DNA of 64,000 bases, from assembly GCA_023101885.1 (NCBI GenBank), contig JALPQD010000004.1, forward strand, positions 10,871,688 through 10,935,687. The letters are read 5' to 3'. This DNA comes from Typhlomys cinereus (taxonomy: Eukaryota; Chordata; Mammalia; Rodentia; Platacanthomyidae). The translations under genes were made by a program, and so were the position numbers. Below are positions 58,852 to 64,000 of the stretch, piece by piece; the first letter of the stretch is position 1; each line of letters starts with the position of its first letter. The notes beneath the pieces are model-generated. The model had not been told where the DNA came from. It made no database searches and was given only the letters and a program-made list of their open reading frames with translations.

Positions 58852-59560
58852 GAATTTGGTACCAGAGAAGTGGGATGTTGCTGGTAAATCTGGTTATGGG
58901 ACATTTGTGGATTTTGAACAGTTTTGTTGGAGAAACAGAAATGTTTGAAGATTTGGGGACTGTGAATTTCAAACACAGTTCTTCAGAGTTTAATGGATGA
59001 TTTGGAGAACAGAAATGTTGAGAAAGTTGTAGTTTACTTAGGCACAGATTGTGATGAGAGAAAAGGACATTGCTGATGTTAAAATTATGGGTAGTGGATT
59101 GTTTGTTTGGTAGAGAAGAACTAGGTTGGCAGCCTTGAAGCTTTGGATGAGGAAAGAGAAAACAGCTCTGTTTTGGTTTCTCAACTTTTTTTATTTTGTG
59201 GTCTGTTTTGTTTTGGTCTGGAAAGAGGGAGGAAATCAGGAGAAAGAGGAGCAGTGGAGAAGAAAGGTAAAAAGGAGTGAATATAATCAAATTATGCTAT
59301 GCATATGTGGGACAATGTCACAGTGTAGTGTTTTTTCAAATGATGTTTATTTTTATATAAATGCTACATGATATGATTATATGAACATACACACATGTGC
59401 TTTGGTCTTAGAAGTAATCTAAAATCTGGTTGAAATTTCTCCTATTACTAGCTAAGTGAATTTATATAATTTATATCTCACATTTGCTCAGTAAAAAGTA
59501 GACAGTAACAACAACTTGCTCAAGAAACTGTGGTGCTAATTAAATGCATGCTGTGGTTTG
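58852..59560 (+). mobile_element. MaLR internal sequence, forward
   Basis: Begins TTTGGTACCAGAGAAGTGGG and continues GATGTTGCTGGTAAATCTGG, the typical start of MaLR internal regions next to the LTR. No gag, pol or env frame is visible; MaLR elements are non-autonomous. A 161-codon frame on the opposite strand (58805-59290) is the longest in the window, but it lies in this repeat. Confidence 0.5.
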
Positions 59561-60079
59561 AATGGAAAATGGCATCAACTTTTGTATGCTGACTCTGGAA
59601 AAAACTCCTCTCTGGGCAGCCAAAATATTAGAGGGCAAGAAATGGCTTCAACTAGCTTTTCATCCCCTAAAGAAGTCTGAATTTTCAAACCATGAAATCT
59701 ACAAACATTGGTACTCACTTCTTTCAATATCTCAGTTCAAACGATGTTTTCCTTCAATTATATCCATATCCCCAACAGCCGCAGCCACTCTGCTTCCAAA
59801 ACAACTGTCCTCTACCATGCAAGTCTTCAAATCATCTTTAAATTCAACTTGGCCAAAGTCCTTCTTCCCTTCATCACAAACTGGGCCCAAACAATTCACA
59901 ACTCTCTTACAAATACTATTCCCTAAATGGCCCACGAAACTATGTTTAATGGATTTTTTGTAATCCACAGTTTTAAAATCATCAAACAGTATCAAGTTTC
60001 TACTATAAACTGTCCAGAATTCACCAAATCCACATTATCAGATCTATTAGCAAACCCCCACTTTTCTGTTAGCTGATTC
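59561..60079 (-). mobile_element. MaLR internal sequence, reverse
   Basis: The reverse complement reads from the neighbouring reverse LTR into AAAAGTGGGGGTTTGCTAAT and then AGATCTGATAATGTGGATTT, paralleling the forward internal segment on the left. The exact junction with that segment is uncertain. A 133-codon plus frame (59562-59963) lies antisense to it. Confidence 0.45.
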
Positions 60080-60508
60080 TATTGCAGTTACTCTGTATGT
60101 TGCTGATAAGTTCATAACAAAGTGACTTAAGACAACAAGGGGTTTATTTTGGCTTATGATTCCTTGTTACAATTCTTATCCAGCTTTGTAGGAGAGCCCA
60201 CAACAATACCAAAAGTCAAGGGAACGGGGCACAACATATTCACAGGACCACCGACAGGGACAATCCTCACTTGCCAGATCAACTTTTCTGGCCATGTATA
60301 CAGAAAAACTAATTTCTTAACCAGTTCTCTCCATCTTATTCACCTGCTCTGGTCCGAGTCTCACCCACCATGGGCTGGATCTTCCCCATTATTTTGACAG
60401 TCTCCTGTAGGCTTGTTGGGGGTTTAACATAACTACTAATTTTTTGCAACTGTGCACAGAGCTCAGAGCCTTCAGTTGCCAAGTTGATACCTGTATCTAA
60501 TTATGACA
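60080..60508 (-). mobile_element. MaLR-type LTR, reverse
   Basis: Plus-strand blocks ACAACAAGGGGTTTATTTTG, TATGATTCCTTGTTACAATT, CTCACCCACCATGGGCTGGA and AAGTTGATACCTGTATCTAA...ATGACA match the solo LTR at 20.9-21.4 kb throughout. Internal sequence joins its 3' end on the left side. Confidence 0.7.
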
Positions 60509-62520
60509 GTTCCCCACAATTTCATGTGTTTGAACACTTGGCCACCAGCTTCAGGGCCATTTGCAAAGGTTGTGAAAGCTTCAGGAGTTAGATGCTTACT
60601 GGAGGAACTCTGTCACTGGGGCAAAGGCCTTGAAATTTTATTGGACAGCCCCACTTCTTGTTCCTTGTCTGCTTCCTGAGTGTGGATGTAATGTGGGAAT
60701 CTGAGTTGCCCTCATGGCACTGAAGGGATCTATCCTTCTGCAGCTGAAAATCAAATTAAATCTTGTCTCCCTTAAATTGTTTTGTTCAGAGTATTTTATT
60801 ACAGCAACAAAAGGGAAGAAGACAATGAATGCAAGTTATATACTTAATAGTGTGTCTGGTATGTATAAAGCACTCAATAAATTGTAGTTATTACTGCAGT
60901 CACTATTATTATAATGATTGTCTAATCACACCTCCTCATGACTTGATTATAACCAATTAAAAGAATTTATTGCAGTATGTAAAGTTTGGTAAGTTTATTA
61001 TGTTCATGAACCAACCCATTAAGACTAAAGCATTGAAGTTTTTATTAAGTACTGACAGAGTTTCATCACAGCAATGATCTTTATGTTCCAGAAAATTCAT
61101 ATAAATAATACATTCATTTTTTCTTTCTGAGAAATGTTGAATAGAGAATAAATATGTGTGGTTTATCTCTTCCTTTCTTAACACAACAGATTATACAATT
61201 CTTCCAATAAATTGCACAGTGCTAGGCTTTTCTAAAATCCTCTTTACTGCAAAACTATCCCAAGTGCTTTTCAAAAGATTCGCATTAACCTTTGTAAAAG
61301 AAATCTCCAGCACTTTGGATAACAGTGCCAGATATAGAAACATGAAAAATGTTTTTCTCTGATACAGTGATAAGGGAAAGTCAGTCTTCAACACTAGATA
61401 TTAGAAAGGAATTTTAGGTACCCAGGTAGCTGCATCCTTAGGTCCCTGGATGACAATCCCTACCCCATGATGCAATGTACTCCTCTAGACACCGACAATA
61501 AGATGGATAGTAGAAAACAAAGGCCATGAAACTTCTGAATAGGATTCTGATTGTTAATATACTGTAGTTTATTTCAAATCTTTAAAGAAACATTCTAATT
61601 CAAATCTATTTAAGCAAATAGTAGAAGTGCTGGGAGATGAAAGCATGAAAGTAATAAAGGTCAGCAGCAGGTGAAAAGAGACTGATAAAATTAATTCCTT
61701 GAAATACAGAATTTAAAAAACTTGCTACACACTGATGCAAAATGTTATAAGACAGATTTTAAGCATTTAATTTGTTGGGTTTAATATACAGATGTACACA
61801 CACGTACTTATTACTTCAATGAAGACACAAAACATCTTCCCGTGCCTTGCCAACACAATAGCCATATGCTTGGATTTTTCTTTTTATAATTATTGATTAG
61901 TTTTGCTTGTTTTGAAATAGAAAGAAATATAATCATATCCTTTCAACAGTGTTTCTTTCTCTCAGCAGTATTCTTTTGGAGCTTTATATATATTGTCATA
62001 TGAATCAGTAGCTTTCTCTTTCATAGTTCTCCAGTACAATTTTATGGTGTGAGGGCATTCTGAGATATTTACCATACCTGCTGTTGAAGAACACTTAGAA
62101 AGCTTATGATTTATTATTGACATAAATAAAGCCACATTACTGTTCAAATCCCTGCCAGGTTGTATATTTTCTTTTCCTTTGTATCAGAGTACAAGAGAAA
62201 AATTTGGGGGTCTCAGAGATGTAGACTTGAATCAATAAGAGATTGTTAGTTTTTCAAAGTGAGTGTCTACTATTGCACACTCACAAGGAATGCATGAGGT
62301 TATATGTTCTTCAAATATTTGCCCATATTTTTGATTCAGTCATTCTATTGCCCTTGAAATATCATCTCATTGTAATTTTCAATTTTATTTGTTCTGAAAT
62401 TCAATAATGATGAACAGCTTTGAATAAGTATATTAACCATGTAGAATTACGGTTCAAGTTTCTTATCTAGTTGCAATAGGATATTCATAATGTTACCACT
62501 AATCTGTAGAAGCTCTTTCT
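60509..62520. other. Unassigned AT-rich DNA
   Basis: About 2 kb without a recognised transposon, exon or RNA gene. Confidence 0.5.
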
Positions 62521-63643
62521 ATCTTATTTATTTATGTATTTATTTATTTATTTATCCATTCATACAAGCGTAATAGGGACCCCTGTCCCCTCTCTCCCTC
62601 CACCCCTCCCTGAACCTCCCTCTTTCCTCCCTCCTTTTCCCCTTCCTTTCCCCCCTCCCTCCCTTTCTCCCAGTGCCCCCTCCCCCTATCTCTGAAGCAT
62701 CCTTTAATGTGTATATCAAACTTTCCTCTGGGTCCTCCTCTCTGATGAGGTGTAAGGACTCAGTGGCATTTCCTAGAACTCTTTCTTGCGTTCCCCTTAA
62801 GTATAGGAACAGTATTGTGACTGTTAATCCCTTGCTTCTAAGGATCCTAGTGCCTTTAGTCCATGCTAGATTTTGAGGGGTCAATGATATGTTGGTCATT
62901 GCGCAGATCATGCAGAGTCCTATTATGATTGCTTTGGCCCTAACTTGTGTGGAATATCTTCATATCATGACTCCTCCCATCCTTGTGCTCTTACAATCTT
63001 ACCATTCCCTCTTCTGCAAATTTCCCTGAGCTGATTCAGGATAGGGAGAGATTAGGCAGGCCTGATTCCAAGGGGTTGATATAGAGTCTCTGATGTTCTG
63101 AGTTATGGTTTGTTGATTTTTTTTTCAGTTTTGCTGCTCCTGCAATGCCCTTGGCTCCATTCTGATGGGTATTGGATGTCACCCCCTCGCCAGAGATAAA
63201 AAGCTGTTAAAATAGAGTCTTATTATAAGGATAGATTCAAAGGTAGATGGAATAAGAGTAGGAGACTCCGGTGAAGGGTGGGTCAGTCTCCCATTGCAAA
63301 ATGGTTACCTTCTGTCTGCCAGACTGTGTGCCCTCCCTTTCTGGTAAGATCATACCCATCAGTTGCAAGTGACCAGGAAGGACAGCCTGTGAGCTTAACC
63401 AGATGTCTCATTACTTACTTGCAGTCCTTGATGGTGGCCTATTATCTCTGCTGTAGCATGATCCCTTCTCTCCTTGTTTCTGACGGGGCCCTCCTTCCCC
63501 TTCTCTCCTGTTTATAATCTTTGCATTACTGTAGGTATTACAGAGATTTATCTTTGAGTGTGTCTCTAAGAGGGTTTGGTACAGGATCCACCTATTAGGG
63601 AGGTCTATCATGGAATTTGAAAGTATCTTCTAAGACTTTAGGT
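62521..63643 (-). mobile_element. L1 3'UTR, reverse, continuous with ORF2
   Basis: A (TTTA)n simple tail (62524-62558), pyrimidine tract (62577-62690), and GGGTCCTCCTCTCTGATGAG, CAGTGGCATTTCCTAGAACT and TTAATCCCTTGCTTCTAAGG run without a break into the ORF2 end at 63644. This copy shows that the 5.2-, 13.5- and 35.7-kb pieces are L1 3'UTR. Confidence 0.85.
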
Positions 63644-64000
63644 TCATGCAGAGCCCAAAGAGCTAAGATTTCCAGAAAGAAACTGATACTCTAAGGAATG
63701 CATTCTATGGCACTTAATTTTCTGTGTCTGGGATGCTTCACTCAATATAATTGTTTCTAATTCCATCCATTTCCCAGCTAATTGCATTAATTCATCATTT
63801 TTGATGGCTGAATAGTACTCCATTGTATAGATGTACCACTGTTTCCTTATCCACTCATCAACTGTTGGACATTTGGGTTGATTCCATGACTTTGCTATTC
63901 TAAACAGTGCTGCTATGAACATGGTCGTGCTTGTGCTATCGAGGTGAACCTCTGCTGTATGGGGGGTTATTCCCAAAAGTGGAATCGCAGGGTTATATGG
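63644..64000 (-). pseudogene. L1 ORF2 C-terminal part, open to the window edge
   Basis: The minus frame is open for about 118 codons from the right edge to a stop at 63644. It contains the conserved L1 ORF2 C-terminal signatures PAIPLLGI, FIAALFRIAKSWNQPKCP and WYIYTMEYYSAIKN near the expected distance from the stop. ORF2 encodes the endonuclease-reverse transcriptase that copies L1 RNA at the target site; only the region C-terminal to the RT domain is in view. No stop or frameshift is seen in this part, so the copy may be relatively young. Whether it is full length cannot be judged here, so I list it as a probable pseudogene. Confidence 0.85.

Noticed and set aside
59562..59963. 133-codon plus frame as a gene
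   Set aside because: It is antisense to MaLR internal sequence and shows no recognisable domain.

Overview
This is about 64 kb of AT-rich mammalian nuclear DNA with no recognisable protein-coding gene, bacterial operon, CRISPR array or functional RNA gene. The organism is most likely a rodent. The window holds old B3 (B2-superfamily) and B1 (7SL-derived) SINEs, many L1 pieces whose 3'UTRs carry a pyrimidine/purine tract as in rodent L1/Lx elements, and MaLR/ERVL LTRs (MLT1-, MLT2/MT2- and ORR1/MT-like). It also carries a lineage-specific tRNA-derived SINE with a CA/GT-repeat and AATAAA tail. That SINE is not the mouse or rat B2 consensus, so a non-murid, perhaps myomorph, rodent is my inference; the species is not established.

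Layout. 0-5 kb: GC- and CpG-rich tandem monomers at the left edge (probably an L1 promoter array), a B3 SINE, an ancient reverse-strand L1 ORF2 relic, unassigned DNA, and a young SINE with clean target-site duplications (TSDs). 5-16 kb: L1 3' ends, two older copies of the lineage SINE, another ORF2 relic, a 43-bp minisatellite, and a solo ERVL-type LTR with a 5-bp TSD. 16-23 kb: a 148-bp tandem duplication, a tailless 5'-half retrocopy of tRNA-Ile(AAT), two B3 SINEs and a nested pair of MaLR-type LTRs. 23-32 kb: two Lx-like L1 3' ends, an MLT1-type LTR, roughly 3.5 kb of unassigned DNA with a small CpG-bearing patch near 28.3-28.8 kb, then more L1 and SINEs. 32-45 kb: another MLT2-like LTR, a probable ancient L1, a TSD-flanked L1 3' end, a second isolated block of a different GC-rich monomer, and two young SINEs. 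45-57 kb: mostly unassigned AT-rich DNA, one TSD-flanked plus-strand L1, one long reverse L1, two young SINEs, and an LTR split by one of them. 57-64 kb: an L1 fragment, two MaLR-type LTR/internal segments facing each other, and at the right edge a reverse-strand L1 whose ORF2 C-terminus is open to the end of the window.

No genes were found that could work together. The window reads as intergenic or deep-intronic sequence built by successive retrotransposon insertions. L1 pieces lie mostly on the minus strand (about 15 against 4), which would fit an intron of a plus-strand gene; that is inference only. Nearly all long open frames fall in simple repeats, L1 tracts or LTRs. I did not find a convincing new biological system. 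The most interesting items are the tRNA-half retrocopy, the two promoter-like monomer families, the two SINE subfamilies and the convergent MaLR pair.
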